Positions 40,096 through 51,722 of a stretch of DNA of 64,000 bases are shown piece by piece. Location: assembly GCF_026262505.1 (NCBI RefSeq), contig NC_067208.1:744001-808000 (forward strand), written 5' to 3'. The position numbers and the translations under genes are program-made. The notes below the pieces were generated by a model. It searched no databases, was not told the origin of the DNA, and saw only the letters and a program-made list of their open reading frames with translations. Within the stretch, counting starts at the first letter, position 1, and each line of letters begins with the position of its first letter. The stretch is from Trichomonas vaginalis G3. Lineage: Eukaryota; Parabasalia; Trichomonadida; Trichomonadidae.

Positions 40096-41523
40096 AGATT
40101 ACGGCATTTTCTATTTAAGAATATATTTACATCAAAATGTTCTTGGCAAACGCCTACTTCACCAAATTTTATTATTGTCTTCAACTAATTTCATTTTTGA
40201 AATTATGCCACTAAAATTCCTTAAATAAGTATACTTTATTTCAAATCAATAAAAAATTGGAGAGTGAATTATAAATATATTAAAAGAAATCCGTATTTGC
40301 CAAATGATAAAATATAGTGGGTGAGTTTTCATTCAATTAGCTTTCTTTGGTTGATTCTGAATAAGAGAGCTAATGATTTTATTACAATTATGGTCTTATT
40401 ATTGATATATGAATTGTACTCATTAATTTACAAGTTGACTATCAGAGTGGCAAAGCAGGAATATCTTGTAAAATTAAATATATGGAGCAAACACATTGCA
40501 TTGATGCATCAATTCATTAAATCATTAGCAAAGTATAATTATGAAAACATCTTTGAAATAGTTACTTTTAGAAAACATGTGATTAGGTGTTTTGAGTTAC
40601 CATAGTTGTATATGCTGAGAAGTACTCCAACTTATCATGCACATATAATATAAGTTCAACTAATAAAATCTTTACTTTCATTATTACTTCTTGAATCAAT
40701 CTCCATGGGGAACCATGAGTTGAGCGACTTCTCTAGATTGTTGCTCTTGATTATATAGAAAAGATAAAGATTTTTATTTGTATTGCCTGAAATAAAAATA
40801 TTTTGAGTGCGTTGAAAATAGTCGAATTCTTGATTTTGGTAATGGTTTTAGACTATGTAGATACTCGATGACTAATAGACGAAGAATGGAATAAAACTGC
40901 AAGAGCGATTTCGAGATAATAATATTAAAATGAATATTTGATTCTTTGACCTGCAAATATACATATTTGTACTATCAATCGGTTTACAGAATATATAGAT
41001 CTTGCGTTATTGTATGTTTTGAAATTCGACTATGACAGAGCCTTCAATTCAGAGGTTTAAGGTTAAATTTCAATGGCGCTTTGCGCCAGTTGTCAAAATT
41101 TGAATTAAAGTCAGATAGGCGTAAGGGTAGCCTTAAAATTATTGTAGATAAAAAAAAGCAACAGCCGTCATATTACTTATATAGTAAAAACTTAACTCAT
41201 AATTATTTTAGATATAGAAAGCAGCAAATTTGAGAAGTATTTTTTTTTCAGAACCATAAAAACGCTAGTTCGCAAAAATATAATTAAAATCATTTATATT
41301 GAATATCGGATACATTTAATATACCTCAACGAAAGGTGAAAAAAATTCTTAGAAAATCATCGTTTTTATTTGAGAGGGATTCGTTCAATTAATGGTTTAT
41401 ATTTCAATTTTTTGACCATGCATAATACCCACATACAATATAATGTTCAAAAAGTATTCTCAAATAAAAAATACAAACAACATTTATAATAACAAACAAA
41501 TTCCGGAATAAATATAATGAGAC
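40096..41523. other. Host spacer right of the palindromic Maverick
   Basis: 1.4 kb, AT-rich, without a convincing gene; short open frames have no domain or ATG-Inr context. It contains one copy of a dispersed repeat at 41092-41135 that matches 60001-60044 in inverse orientation. Confidence 0.5.
41092..41135 (-). repeat. Dispersed repeat, TTACGCC(C/T)ATCTGAC family
   Basis: On the minus strand this reads TAAGGCTACCCTTACGCCTA followed by TCTGACTTTAATTCAAATTT. It matches 60001-60044 almost throughout. Related shorter copies are at 59611-59650 and 60094-60113. Confidence 0.6.
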
Positions 41524-42051
41524 TTATAATAATAAGAGAAGGAAGGATCCTATTGCAATAAATGATGTAAGTGTAAGCTTACGGATACGATTTGCTAACT
41601 TTGGGTTACGTTTATGGAGAACTGCGTACATTATTATACCGGAAATCGGGCATATGCAGGCAGTGCCATATAATAATAAATGCTTAATTGATATGCAACT
41701 ATCCTCTGATCCATTATTTGCATGTTCTTCTTCGTCACTTGGAATTAAATCAATTGGGAATCCTGGTGGCAAAGGATGATCCAATTCAAGTTTCTGGCCA
41801 CTTTTAAGAGTGTATGAGTATTTACCAGTGGTTTCATTTGTTGGAGGTGGAACGCAAAAGGAAGAAAGACTGGCAATAAGATCTGGAGTTGGAATGCAGT
41901 AGTCGCATTTTATTTCTCCTTCATAGCAAAAATCTTCATATGGATTGATGAAGGTATTGGACTGCTGGATGTCTTCATAGATAAGATTTGGGCACATGAA
42001 GAAAAATGGTTGATTATATTTGATAGTGACACAATTTTGTTGATATAACAC
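41524..42051 (-). CDS. Small membrane protein of unknown function, start uncertain
   Basis: An open frame of 175 codons with no ATG at its upstream end. The first ATG is codon 19 (M-C-P-N-L-I-Y-E-D), about 41997, giving 157 residues. The N-terminal half is cysteine-containing (C-Y-E-G-E-I-K-C-D-Y-C) and the middle is acidic. The C-terminal 55 residues hold two hydrophobic segments separated by a basic loop (K-R-N-P-K-L-A-N-R-I-R-K). It may be a complete small membrane protein or the 3' end of a larger, lost gene. No family recognised. No clear Inr. Confidence 0.4.
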   Translation of the reverse strand: MLYQQNCVTIKYNQPFFFMCPNLIYEDIQQSNTFINPYEDFCYEGEIKCDYCIPTPDLIASLSSFCVPPPTNETTGKYSYTLKSGQKLELDHPLPPGFPIDLIPSDEEEHANNGSEDSCISIKHLLLYGTACICPISGIIMYAVLHKRNPKLANRIRKLTLTSFIAIGSFLLLLL

Positions 42052-43306
42052 AATTATTGAGAACCGATAGCGGTTAGAAATTAACTAAAATATTTTAAAT
42101 TCCAAATGAGGAAGTGATATGCAAATCTGTTATGGTTCGCCCTCTCAAAATGAGTTCTCAAATTATGTGTATATTTTCCTATCAAATTTCCATAATTCAC
42201 AAAATAAAATATCATTAATATTAGTATATAATATATTTTGAATAATATTTTCCATATTTTCTTAATAATTTATTTCTGTGGAGTTCAAAGTTAGTGTAGA
42301 TATCTTATCAAAATTTCTGATATTTTAATTAACGTAAAATTCACTCAATATAATATGATTAATAATCATTCCAAATGTAAATTAAACATAAATTACTTTT
42401 TCAGATAAATTGACCATTTCACTTTCCTAATGGAAAATTATTGTTACTGCACACTTCAATATTTACTTCTTTTATCATTCTAACTCCTTTCTCTCTCAAT
42501 TATAAAAAAGATTTTTATTTGGAATCTTTTCAGGTATTTTTGAATTTTCTAATAAAATTTACACTTTAGAAATTTTTATTCTCATTTTTTTTTCCAAATT
42601 CAATAACGTAAATTTATCAGAAATCATTCCCATTTATGCGAATAAATCAATACCATATATATAGTATTAACTCACAATAGGATTTTCAGTCAGTTCCCTA
42701 GTGATTACATTTTCAAAATTTTGATATGGTGAGCAAAGTGTTTTCATTTTATATTAAAAACACAAAATATAGAATTTGGCAAATGATACCTATCAAATTT
42801 ATACTTGTTACCAACAATTGCTCAAAATTAATTTCAACAAAAGTTTGGAATGGAAATATCTAAGAAAAATTAAAATCATCATATTCCCGTTTTAATCCTG
42901 CCATTAATGATTGTTAGTAACGGATTACAACAAAATTTATGCTCAATTCACTTGTCATCTTAATTTTGAAGGAGCTCCCAATTTCTGAAATAGATTAAAT
43001 GCTTCTATCTTGCAATCTAAAAATATTTATAGGAAATATCCTACAGCAAAATGAGCACATATGAATTCATGTATATAATTGGTATATTTACCCTAATCAA
43101 AGCAAAATTAAAGTATTTGATAACTATATATTCATCAACTACTCAAATTCACGCTCAATTGCCCAAAATTAGTTCTTTGATAGTTTCAAAGGATTCCAAT
43201 CATTATATTATAATAAAACTACTTTTTTATAAAGAAAATATAAAATAAAAACATAAAAATATAAAATTACAAACATAATAAATAAAAAAATAAATAAAAA
43301 AATAGC
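42052..43306. other. Intergenic region, no gene seen
   Basis: About 1.25 kb of AT-rich sequence (A/T runs near 43250-43300, at the 3' end of the BEACH gene). Nothing recognised. Confidence 0.55.
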
Positions 43307-46300
43307 TTATAGCTTATTTTCTATAGTGAAAGGAATTACTCCAATAGTTCCATCTTTTGTAGCAAAGCAAATACAATCTCTTTCATTGAGGTAACTAATA
43401 CTTACGATGTTATTCACTTTCTTCCTGAAAATCAATTCAACATTTGCGTAAAAAGTTTCAGAAAGGAAAATATTTCCATTTGTGTCGCATATTATTAAAT
43501 AATCAAATCCTTTTGGAGTAGTCATTGTGCAGACACAAGAAACATCGAAATTCAACTCATTTTCATTCAATTTTTCTCCATTAATTGAATAAACCGTTAG
43601 AAAATTAACACTTTTTGATTCAATTACAGCTGAAGAGAAAACAGCGATGAAACACCAAGATTTGGAGATTATTACTTTTGTTGGGTTTCTTCCCAAATCA
43701 ACAATTTTCCTTACATCTCCGTAATTAATCGAAACAATAAACAAAGCTCCATCTGATGTCAAAGCCGCGCAAATTCCGAAACTTTGGCAAACATCGATTG
43801 AAACAATTTCAGCTCTAAATGTCGGTAACGAGAAAAGAATCAAAATTTTCTCTCTGTTCTTTGACAAGTTCCAGACATTTATTGCTGTATCATTTCCGCC
43901 AGAAACCATGTAATTTCCGTCAACACTCAAACAATTGACAGAACCAATGTGTCTCTCTAATTCTATTGTTGTTTGTTCCATTCCGCAGTCAATTATTGTG
44001 ATGTGGCCGTCTTCTTTCGCCATCAAAAACAGTTGTGAATTCAAACAAAATGAAAAACAGTTTCCGACTGTTTTGAAACGGCTTGACAACGAAATTGACA
44101 AAATATCTTTTGAAAAAGTGTTCAAAAGAATTCTTGAAATAGAACCATCACTTAATACAGTGAATCCTTGTACTCCTATGTCTTTGTTGGCAAAATATGT
44201 AAAAATTACGTCACTTTTTACATCAATATGTGACTTCACTTCACTTTTGACAGCTTTTGGATTGACGTAATTTTTCTTGACAGGATGCGGTTTGTCAAAT
44301 AATTGAGGGGGTATTTGGCCGATCAATTTTTTGACATTTTCAATTTCTTTCAATTTTCTTGGTTCGTTTTCAGGAATTTTCTGATAAATGTCCGAATACA
44401 TTCCCGGCAAATATTTATTATCAGGAGAATTTTGTTTGCAACCCCATATCAAGTCAATCCAATCATTTAAATGCGAAGAAACGTAATCAGATTCCAAGCA
44501 TTTCCTGTGCAGATAGACGAACTTGTAAGGATTGTTTTTCGCCCAATTTGGAAGTTCAACATCATTTATTTGTTTCCCATTCAAAATTCCGAAATCAAAA
44601 CCGTTTGAATTCAAAAGAAATTCAGGAGAAAAGTAGAATTCAGGGATTAATTCTCTGAAATCATTATCATTGTTTGTTGATTGTTGGTAAGCACTTTTTA
44701 GACTTGAGAATATTCGATGTGGATGGTCGAATTTCCCACCTTGTATGTCTACATGCAAACTTGTGAATGGTTCAATCCGAATCAGCCACAAAATGACAGT
44801 TAATGGGCTGACAAAACAAGATGCATATAAATATGGTTCAATGCCAATCTCTTCAAGACTTTCAGCATGTTCTTTGAGATTACTAAGCCGTTTTTCTCCA
44901 ATTGCACCTATAGGTTTCGACAAATCTCTGAAAATGGAGGAATTTTGTAAATCTAAGATTTCGGATTCGAAATCTTTGACTGTCCATGGGAAAACAGGGT
45001 ACATTGATAGGTCATTGAATGATCTGCCTGAAAAGATGTTCAACGCCATCAAATAGGCAAAGTTTGATCGTTGGCCGGACACCCAAGTTTCTGTCACTTT
45101 TTGTTGTTGGAAAAACTGTTCCATTGGGATAGTTTGTATGAGACAATTACCCCAGTTACCGACTCTGGAGACTGTTTTGAGGAAATTGAGGGAATTCTTG
45201 AAGATATTGATAAGAAATGTTTTTCCTGATTTCAGAAATATCTCAATTCCGTGTGGTTTGTGGAGAATCAGCCTAAATAACATCAGCTTGACCTGGTTCG
45301 ACTTAACGTGGATCGTTTTTTCGAGGTTTAGAATCGATAATGTGTCGGATGACAACAAAAAGCGACTTTTCATGCTCTTCTTGACAGTTATCAGCTCGCA
45401 TTCGATTTCTATCACTTTGTTGGTGTCGTATTCTTCCTTTTCGTTCGAATCGTCCTTAATAATTTCCGTTCCATTCGAAAGTTTGTTTTTATTCATGTTT
45501 TCGTAGATTTGTTCAGCGGCGTCTTTAGATCCGAGATCACGCTTCAAAGATGCTAATTTGTGGTCATCGAATTTTTTGTTCACTTTTAGTTTACATGGAA
45601 TTTGTAAACCATACAAATTCGAATCTCTTTTGTAGTGTTTTTCTATTACAGGGAGAGCTGAGACCCATGGAGCTCTATCGAATGTGAGAATGTTCCACGT
45701 TCTGTACCAGTATTTCCTGTTTTCGTTTGTTGTCGACTCGAAATTTTCGATCAAAGTGTCAATATCTTTCTTGGCGCGGACAACAAGGCTCAAATCGAAC
45801 ATCGTGAAGTGCCTCTCAAAGATCTGTTTACTAGATTTGATAAAATCAAATAATCTTTGGCATTCGAGTTTATAATTTTTTTCATTCTGCAAAACAAGCG
45901 GCATGTATTCATCGATGAACTCCTTGAGGCTATTATTCGTTGATACTTTCAGTTTCTGGCACTGAATTTCATCAGAACTCAAATCAATGTCTTCAGATAT
46001 TAATCCGTTGTCTTTTGAGGTCATTAATATCCTTTTTGCAGCATCTTTCATATCAGTCTGCATCGCAAACGCAAAAGAAATCGCTAAAGCTCGAGATCTC
46101 ATTTGAGATGTCGAACTTACGCGTAATTCGTTCAAAATTACAGGGATATTCATATCATCCCAGTTTTCATCTTTGTTTAGTGATATTCCGAAAACGAATT
46201 TGTCTTCTCTTTTGATAATTTTCTCTAATACAGCGATAATTCTTCTTGAACTAGGGAATTCTCCTATTTCATCCTTAGAATCATCCATGTACTGTGATAA

Positions 46301-49300
46301 TTCGTAGTCTGAGCTGCTGAAAACCCTTGAAATCTGTGAGGACATGCATGTTTTTCTGAAGAAAATTTGGCAAATTGCGAAATCAAAGATTTTTCCAGCG
46401 ATTTCTTGGTTGTTTAGAGTCAAAACATAGAAAATCTGTTTCTCTAGAAGTGATCTGAGGAATGGTTCCTTGTCAACACCGATGATTTCGCAGACAATTG
46501 ACAAAGTATTGAATAAAATTTGGAAATCTTGCTTGTCAAAACACGCAACAAGGTAATCTAATATAGATCCGGCCTTAGTGATCCCATTTATCACTGCACA
46601 AACGCATGGCCAAAAGGCCCAGTCGCTAAATGTGGATTCTATCGGTTTTGGCCGTTTTGTAAACAAACCGGAATAGTTCAACGAACCTTTTGACGCGATG
46701 TAGAATACCAATGGAACGTATTCTTGTACTTTTTCGGACTTTTCGATCAATCTATTGAGAAATTTTTGGCAAATCAAGGAATCTGGCAGTAGATTTGCTA
46801 TTATATTGGCATGGACACTACATGAGAAGTATAATGGCTTGATTTTATGGAGTTTTATCATAAAATCAATCAAATCTATGGTAACGCACATATCTCCTGA
46901 GGAAAAGAGCTGATGGAGATTCATAACTGATTCTAAATCTTGTGGTAGATAAGGTTTCGGATTTGATTCAAGCACTAATTCAAGCATTCTTAAAGTATCT
47001 GCGAAAACTTGACGATCTTCAAGGACAAGGCATTGCGAAACAAGGAAATTAATATCATCCGATGTGAATTTGTTACGTTTTGTATCAAATAAAAACTTTT
47101 CTATCATATATCTGATCGCTGGGTCTAATTTTGAGATTTGGAACTTAGGAATGGCACGGATTGGTGCTGTATAATAGAACAGGATGTTAGTTTTAAGCGT
47201 AATTTCTTGGAAAATCATGTATTTCTGACTTAATTTTTCATTTTTGCTGCAAAACGTGAATAAACTTGGAAGAACTGCTGTACTATGTGTTGATCTAGAC
47301 CATAAAAGGATATTTGAAAGGATAGATTCAAATAATACCGATTTCAAATCCAAATTATTAATTTTTTCGAATAAAGAAACAAAAGAATCATATAAGGAAG
47401 GTGTCAAATGGCTAGGATTTGCTTGAAGCAGCAAATAACAAATGATCTTAAATCCATGAGATTCGTAAAAGGAAATCTGACATTCTGGAGATGCAACAAG
47501 AATTGAGGACAATAAATGGGTAATTGCATCAGAATAAGGTGGTAATGGCATATCATCAACAAATTGTAAGTCAAGTTGAGCAAATAAAGGTAAAATAATT
47601 TGTGGCTTGCAGAATCTGAACAAAACTTCCTTGAAAGATAGTTCACCGGGGTTAGAATTATCTTTTATCAACATTATCATTCTATCGATGAAGATTGAGT
47701 GGTATTGAGATAAATGTTTTGTTGAATCTGGGCAAAACAAGGAAATAAAGCTACTTACAACCGGCGTTGATGATGAAACAGTCGCAATACATGATAATAA
47801 CTCAAGAGCAGGTACATACGACTTTGGTAAATATTTATCAAATTTTTTCTTATTAATAAATGACAATAAGAGCATATCGATGCCAATTTTATGGCATAAC
47901 TTAGCATTATCACGTGAAAATTTACACATATTCTGTACAAGAATGAAGATATTCGAAGCAGATTCAGTATCTATGTAAATTTCACACATTACCTTAATAA
48001 AAATAGGTGTTTTGATAATAATCTTAGGAGTAACTTCTTCGAAAACTTGTCCAGAAGCTGCAGATAACAAAGCCGTAATTAATAATTCGTTCATTACTCC
48101 TTTCGTTACATTCAAAGACCCTTTAGCAATAGATTCGATCACAACAGGTGTTATAGGTATAGAATCCAGCAGACAATTGATTAATTGTGTAAATTCAACA
48201 ATTATATTCAGTCCATGTTCTTCAGTCGACACCTTTGGTAAGAAATAACACAATATTTCAATATTTTTCGACAAATGCTTCATAGTTTCTTTAAAATCAG
48301 TTATAGCCATTTTAATGAATTGTATTGTATCAAATAATAACATTTCCTGCTCATTTTTATCCAATGATTCATATTGGTTTGCAAAAATATTTTGTAAAAA
48401 CAACAATTCGGAAACAATAGATTTTTCATCAGAAAAATAATCCCATTTCATTCTAAAAACATTGAAAACAAACAATCTCCTGAAATGACAATTAGTGCAA
48501 TCAATGAAATTGAAGATAAACTCTTCATTAGAAAGCCAACTTTTTATTATATTCGGATTGTTGACTTTTTGTTTTTCTAATTCCTTTAAAAAAGTAAATA
48601 TACTACATACATTTTTCTCGCAAATGATGCGTTGATTGTCTTTAAATGCATTGTGTATTGAATACCTCATAGATGTGGAAAATGAATGCATTAGTTTGGA
48701 ACTAATAAACGCTTCATCGGAAACTTCGGAAATACTTTCTTTTAATCGTAAAACTAATTCACAAAACATTTCCGGATATTTGACATTTCTATCAAATAAT
48801 TCTGCAATCAAATTTGGATATTTAAAGATGCTTTTGATACAAAATGATCTAACAAGTAATAAATTATTAATTGATTCATTTAAATTGGTTTCAAAAATAG
48901 TAATCGACGGATTAAATATAATTGTATCTATTAATGACTTATAAATATTTTGTGAACTTACATTTTGTAAACTATTCAAATTTTGAGAAATCATTGAATT
49001 TTGAGAGACCATTGAATTTTGATTTTGTAAACTATTGAAATTTATTGAACTTGAAACAATTGTTAGAAAAAGACATAAATCTAAATATTGAGGAATTTTT
49101 TGGTTTTCGTTTATTTTCTCAAATGTTTGGATGATACAAGGAATTGAACAGTTCTGTAAGTTGTTTGCGATTAATCCAACAATTTTTAATATGTTTAGCT
49201 TTGGTTTCGGAATCAAAGTTGAAATTGCAGGTAATTTGTCAATATTTGGGTATTTGTAGTCAAAAATCTTATCGAATGCTGTTGATGATGGTTGAAATCG

Positions 49301-50194
49301 TGTGACTTCTTCTTTCATATCAAGAAAAACTGATGTTTTCGGTAAATCTTCGAAATTAAATTTCAAATTTACGAGTTCTTCGTCTTCAATCTTGGAAAAA
49401 CCTTTGAATATGAACTGTACAAGTGGTTTAAACAGGTCTTCGTCGAAGCATGGTGCGATTTTGCTAAGAAAAAGTAGAGGAAGAGGATCTAAGTTCATAA
49501 GGAAGGGAGTAAGAGGTCCTGAGATCTCCGAAAGCATCTCATTGTCACGTAGTGTAGGGTATTCGTTCAATATCTTCTGCATGTAGTCAAGAGCGTCGAT
49601 AAAATTTGATGTAACTAATTGTGGGTTTTCTATTTGATTCTGCTTAACCCAGTCAATGAGAGATGCAACGTAGAATGGATGTGGATCAGTTATGGTTGAT
49701 AAATACTTGTTCATCTCTTCAATATATTCCGATAATGGAAATTTATTGATATTCTTGATAGATGCGTTGACAACAAAATAAAACATCCAATCTGTAGTCT
49801 TTTTGTGCTCGGAGGGAATAGGAAATGTGTTCAACCAAGTAAAGATTTGGTGAAGTAAGATTTGATTTTGTTCACTGCTGCATTGACAGATGTATTGAAC
49901 ACAAATATTTAAAATAAGAATAAATCTGTTGATTTCTGAGACTTGATTCGATGAAATTAAGTTTGAAATCTTGACAAAGTCGTCTTTGGACAAATTAAGG
50001 ACAAGATCATAAAATGTCATGACAACCTTTGCTGAATCGTAGATTAATTTCTTGTAAATGTCTTCGCGTTCTTCAATTGAAACTTGTTTAATTAAAAGAG
50101 GGTACGAAAAATCAGGACCAAATGGTGAGTTTGGAGGTTTAAGATCTCCGCGAAGTTTTAGTGATTGAATGATAGGATGCTCATCAATACTTAA
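43307..50194 (-). CDS. BEACH-WD40 domain protein (main part of gene)
   Basis: The frame is open from just inside the TTAA at 50191-50194 to the stop at 43307. The first ATG in this piece is at 50020 (2,237 residues), but 58 further in-frame codons upstream (L-S-I-D-E-H-P-I-I-Q-S-L ...) look coding. The true start is the ATG at 52372, beyond an inserted transposon. Architecture: about 1,500 residues of helical/armadillo-like sequence, a PH-like domain at about 1560-1680, BEACH at about 1690-1970 (W-V-S-G-Q-R-S-N-F-A-Y-L-M, then G-R-S-F-N-D-L-S-M-Y-P-V-F-P-W), then WD40 repeats to the end. Same class as LYST/LRBA/neurobeachin, which act in vesicle traffic and lysosome size control. Counted without the insert, the gene has about 2,299 codons. 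Confidence 0.88.
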   Translation of the reverse strand, partial: LSIDEHPIIQSLKLRGDLKPPNSPFGPDFSYPLLIKQVSIEEREDIYKKLIYDSAKVVMTFYDLVLNLSKDDFVKISNLISSNQVSEINRFILILNICVQYICQCSSEQNQILLHQIFTWLNTFPIPSEHKKTTDWMFYFVVNASIKNINKFPLSEYIEEMNKYLSTITDPHPFYVASLIDWVKQNQIENPQLVTSNFIDALDYMQKILNEYPTLRDNEMLSEISGPLTPFLMNLDPLPLLFLSKIAPCFDEDLFKPLVQFIFKGFSKIEDEELVNLKFNFEDLPKTSVFLDMKEEVTRFQPSSTAFDKIFDYKYPNIDKLPAISTLIPKPKLNILKIVGLIANNLQNCSIPCIIQTFEKINENQKIPQYLDLCLFLTIVSSSINFNSLQNQNSMVSQNSMISQNLNSLQNVSSQNIYKSLIDTIIFNPSITIFETNLNESINNLLLVRSFCIKSIFKYPNLIAELFDRNVKYPEMFCELVLRLKESISEVSDEAFISSKLMHSFSTSMRYSIHNAFKDNQRIICEKNVCSIFTFLKELEKQKVNNPNIIKSWLSNEEFIFNFIDCTNCHFRRLFVFNVFRMKWDYFSDEKSIVSELLFLQNIFANQYESLDKNEQEMLLFDTIQFIKMAITDFKETMKHLSKNIEILCYFLPKVSTEEHGLNIIVEFTQLINCLLDSIPITPVVIESIAKGSLNVTKGVMNELLITALLSAASGQVFEEVTPKIIIKTPIFIKVMCEIYIDTESASNIFILVQNMCKFSRDNAKLCHKIGIDMLLLSFINKKKFDKYLPKSYVPALELLSCIATVSSSTPVVSSFISLFCPDSTKHLSQYHSIFIDRMIMLIKDNSNPGELSFKEVLFRFCKPQIILPLFAQLDLQFVDDMPLPPYSDAITHLLSSILVASPECQISFYESHGFKIICYLLLQANPSHLTPSLYDSFVSLFEKINNLDLKSVLFESILSNILLWSRSTHSTAVLPSLFTFCSKNEKLSQKYMIFQEITLKTNILFYYTAPIRAIPKFQISKLDPAIRYMIEKFLFDTKRNKFTSDDINFLVSQCLVLEDRQVFADTLRMLELVLESNPKPYLPQDLESVMNLHQLFSSGDMCVTIDLIDFMIKLHKIKPLYFSCSVHANIIANLLPDSLICQKFLNRLIEKSEKVQEYVPLVFYIASKGSLNYSGLFTKRPKPIESTFSDWAFWPCVCAVINGITKAGSILDYLVACFDKQDFQILFNTLSIVCEIIGVDKEPFLRSLLEKQIFYVLTLNNQEIAGKIFDFAICQIFFRKTCMSSQISRVFSSSDYELSQYMDDSKDEIGEFPSSRRIIAVLEKIIKREDKFVFGISLNKDENWDDMNIPVILNELRVSSTSQMRSRALAISFAFAMQTDMKDAAKRILMTSKDNGLISEDIDLSSDEIQCQKLKVSTNNSLKEFIDEYMPLVLQNEKNYKLECQRLFDFIKSSKQIFERHFTMFDLSLVVRAKKDIDTLIENFESTTNENRKYWYRTWNILTFDRAPWVSALPVIEKHYKRDSNLYGLQIPCKLKVNKKFDDHKLASLKRDLGSKDAAEQIYENMNKNKLSNGTEIIKDDSNEKEEYDTNKVIEIECELITVKKSMKSRFLLSSDTLSILNLEKTIHVKSNQVKLMLFRLILHKPHGIEIFLKSGKTFLINIFKNSLNFLKTVSRVGNWGNCLIQTIPMEQFFQQQKVTETWVSGQRSNFAYLMALNIFSGRSFNDLSMYPVFPWTVKDFESEILDLQNSSIFRDLSKPIGAIGEKRLSNLKEHAESLEEIGIEPYLYASCFVSPLTVILWLIRIEPFTSLHVDIQGGKFDHPHRIFSSLKSAYQQSTNNDNDFRELIPEFYFSPEFLLNSNGFDFGILNGKQINDVELPNWAKNNPYKFVYLHRKCLESDYVSSHLNDWIDLIWGCKQNSPDNKYLPGMYSDIYQKIPENEPRKLKEIENVKKLIGQIPPQLFDKPHPVKKNYVNPKAVKSEVKSHIDVKSDVIFTYFANKDIGVQGFTVLSDGSISRILLNTFSKDILSISLSSRFKTVGNCFSFCLNSQLFLMAKEDGHITIIDCGMEQTTIELERHIGSVNCLSVDGNYMVSGGNDTAINVWNLSKNREKILILFSLPTFRAEIVSIDVCQSFGICAALTSDGALFIVSINYGDVRKIVDLGRNPTKVIISKSWCFIAVFSSAVIESKSVNFLTVYSINGEKLNENELNFDVSCVCTMTTPKGFDYLIICDTNGNIFLSETFYANVELIFRKKVNNIVSISYLNERDCICFATKDGTIGVIPFTIENKL
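50191..50194. repeat. TTAA target duplication, left
   Basis: TTAA next to GGGTGCAC. Pairs with 52357-52360. Confidence 0.75.
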
Positions 50195-50358
50195 GGGTGC
50201 ACCCGTATGTACGTTTATTCGAGAGGAGGATCACCCTCTCAATTTTGAGGGATTCGTTAGTTTATTTTCTCAATGAATATGCAATAAAATTTGATTTTTA
50301 CCTTATCAATATACTTCATATAATATACACATGTTCATGTAAAAACTTTTTTCCAAAA

Positions 50359-50366
50359 TCCTCAGG
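50359..50366. repeat. 8-bp target duplication TCCTCAGG, left
   Basis: Exact copy at 51483-51490. Flanks the inner element. Confidence 0.8.
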
Positions 50367-51482
50367 TAGGGTTGTTAAAAATATCAAAAATTAGCGTTTT
50401 GAAGACACCATGGTGTCTTATAATTTGCCCTTCCTTATTGGCGTGTAGAAATAAATGCGCCAATAGATTGAAGAAGAAGAATTGTTTTACTCTTAATGAA
50501 CTTTAATCCTTTTGATATAAGAATATTAAAAACATTAATATAATTTCGATTTCGGAAATTAAATTTCCAAATTTTTTGTCGATTTCAGAAATAACAGGAT
50601 CCCGCATCCAACACGCAACAACAAAACACAAAACACACTTTTTGGTTCTTTCATTCTTTTAATCGTAATTTATGGAATACATGATTTGGATAAATTTTAC
50701 AAAAATAGAACCTATATTATATTCTTTTCAAAGACTCTTGCAAATCATCAAAAATAATTGTATTTTAAAAAACGATCAAATTATCCTTTCATTATTTTAA
50801 ACTTAAATTAGTTTTTATGATTGACTAAAGCAATCATATTTATTCATCATTAAATAAACAAAAAAATAATATTTGAGAGTTATTTCAAAAAAAAGCACAT
50901 TGAATTTATTAATTTGTCTCAATTTCAGTATTATAAATTTTTATAATTTCAATATTTTGAAATACACTTTTTAATATTTCAATATTTATGATATTTCAAT
51001 GTATTAAGTGGTCTCAAATTGAGCTTCTCAAATATAAGTTGGCCTATTCAAATAATAAAATTAAATAATATTTAAAATAATAAATAAAATTGATTGAGGT
51101 CATAGCAAAACGGCTGTTTCAGTCATTAATTCTTAAAAAGAAAAAAGGGTAAAAACTAAATAAAATGGGTAAAATTCAATAGTGTCTGTGCTATCGTTCA
51201 ATTTGAAGGTGTCTTTTGAAACCGCAAGACACATTGAATTTTTGAATAGTGTATTATGGTTTGACAGACACCAATGAAAAAAATAAAATGATATTATTTT
51301 AAATATATAAGATCCTTATATAAAATATAAATATTTTATCGTTTTATTTTCTTGTTTTAGAAATGTTTTTTATTGAAAAATCAATAAAACTAACTCGAAA
51401 ATAAAATTTTTGATTTAAAGACACTATGATGACACCAGGCAAATCTTCCAAGACACCTATCGTCGGGAATCTAACAACCCTA
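50367..51482. mobile_element. hAT-like non-autonomous transposon nested in the TTAA element
   Basis: 1,116 bp with 11-bp terminal inverted repeats TAGGGTTGTTA ... TAACAACCCTA and an exact 8-bp target duplication TCCTCAGG. An 8-bp duplication with (T/C)AGGG-type ends is characteristic of hAT elements. There is no transposase frame. A short palindrome GACACCATGGTGTC lies near the left end, and related GACACC motifs lie near the right end. It inserted after the TTAA element was in place. Confidence 0.75.
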
Positions 51483-51490
51483 TCCTCAGG
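51483..51490. repeat. 8-bp target duplication TCCTCAGG, right
   Basis: Copy of 50359-50366. Confidence 0.8.
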
Positions 51491-51702
51491 AATTAAGGGA
51501 TTTTTGAATTTTAAGAATTTTTTTCGAATTTTTTCGAAAAAAAAATATTTTCAGAACAGCCTTAACGGCTAAGATTTAGGAACAATGTTAAGTATCAAAA
51601 AGAAAGGAGGTCTGATATAGACAACATATATCGTTGAAGGTTGAAAAATTCTCTAATATTTGAGCCCAAAATTTCAAATTTTAATTTTTTGAAAAAAGAG
51701 GC

Positions 51703-51722
51703 CACCCGTATGTACGTTTATT
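51703..51722 (+). repeat. Internal direct repeat of the TTAA element's left end
   Basis: CACCCGTATGTACGTTTATT, the same 20 bases as 50200-50219, followed in both places by (C/T)GAGAGGAGG. Confidence 0.8.

Noticed and set aside
40321-40605. Open frame of 94 codons right of the Maverick
   Set aside because: No ATG at its start, no domain, no initiator; AT-rich chance frame.
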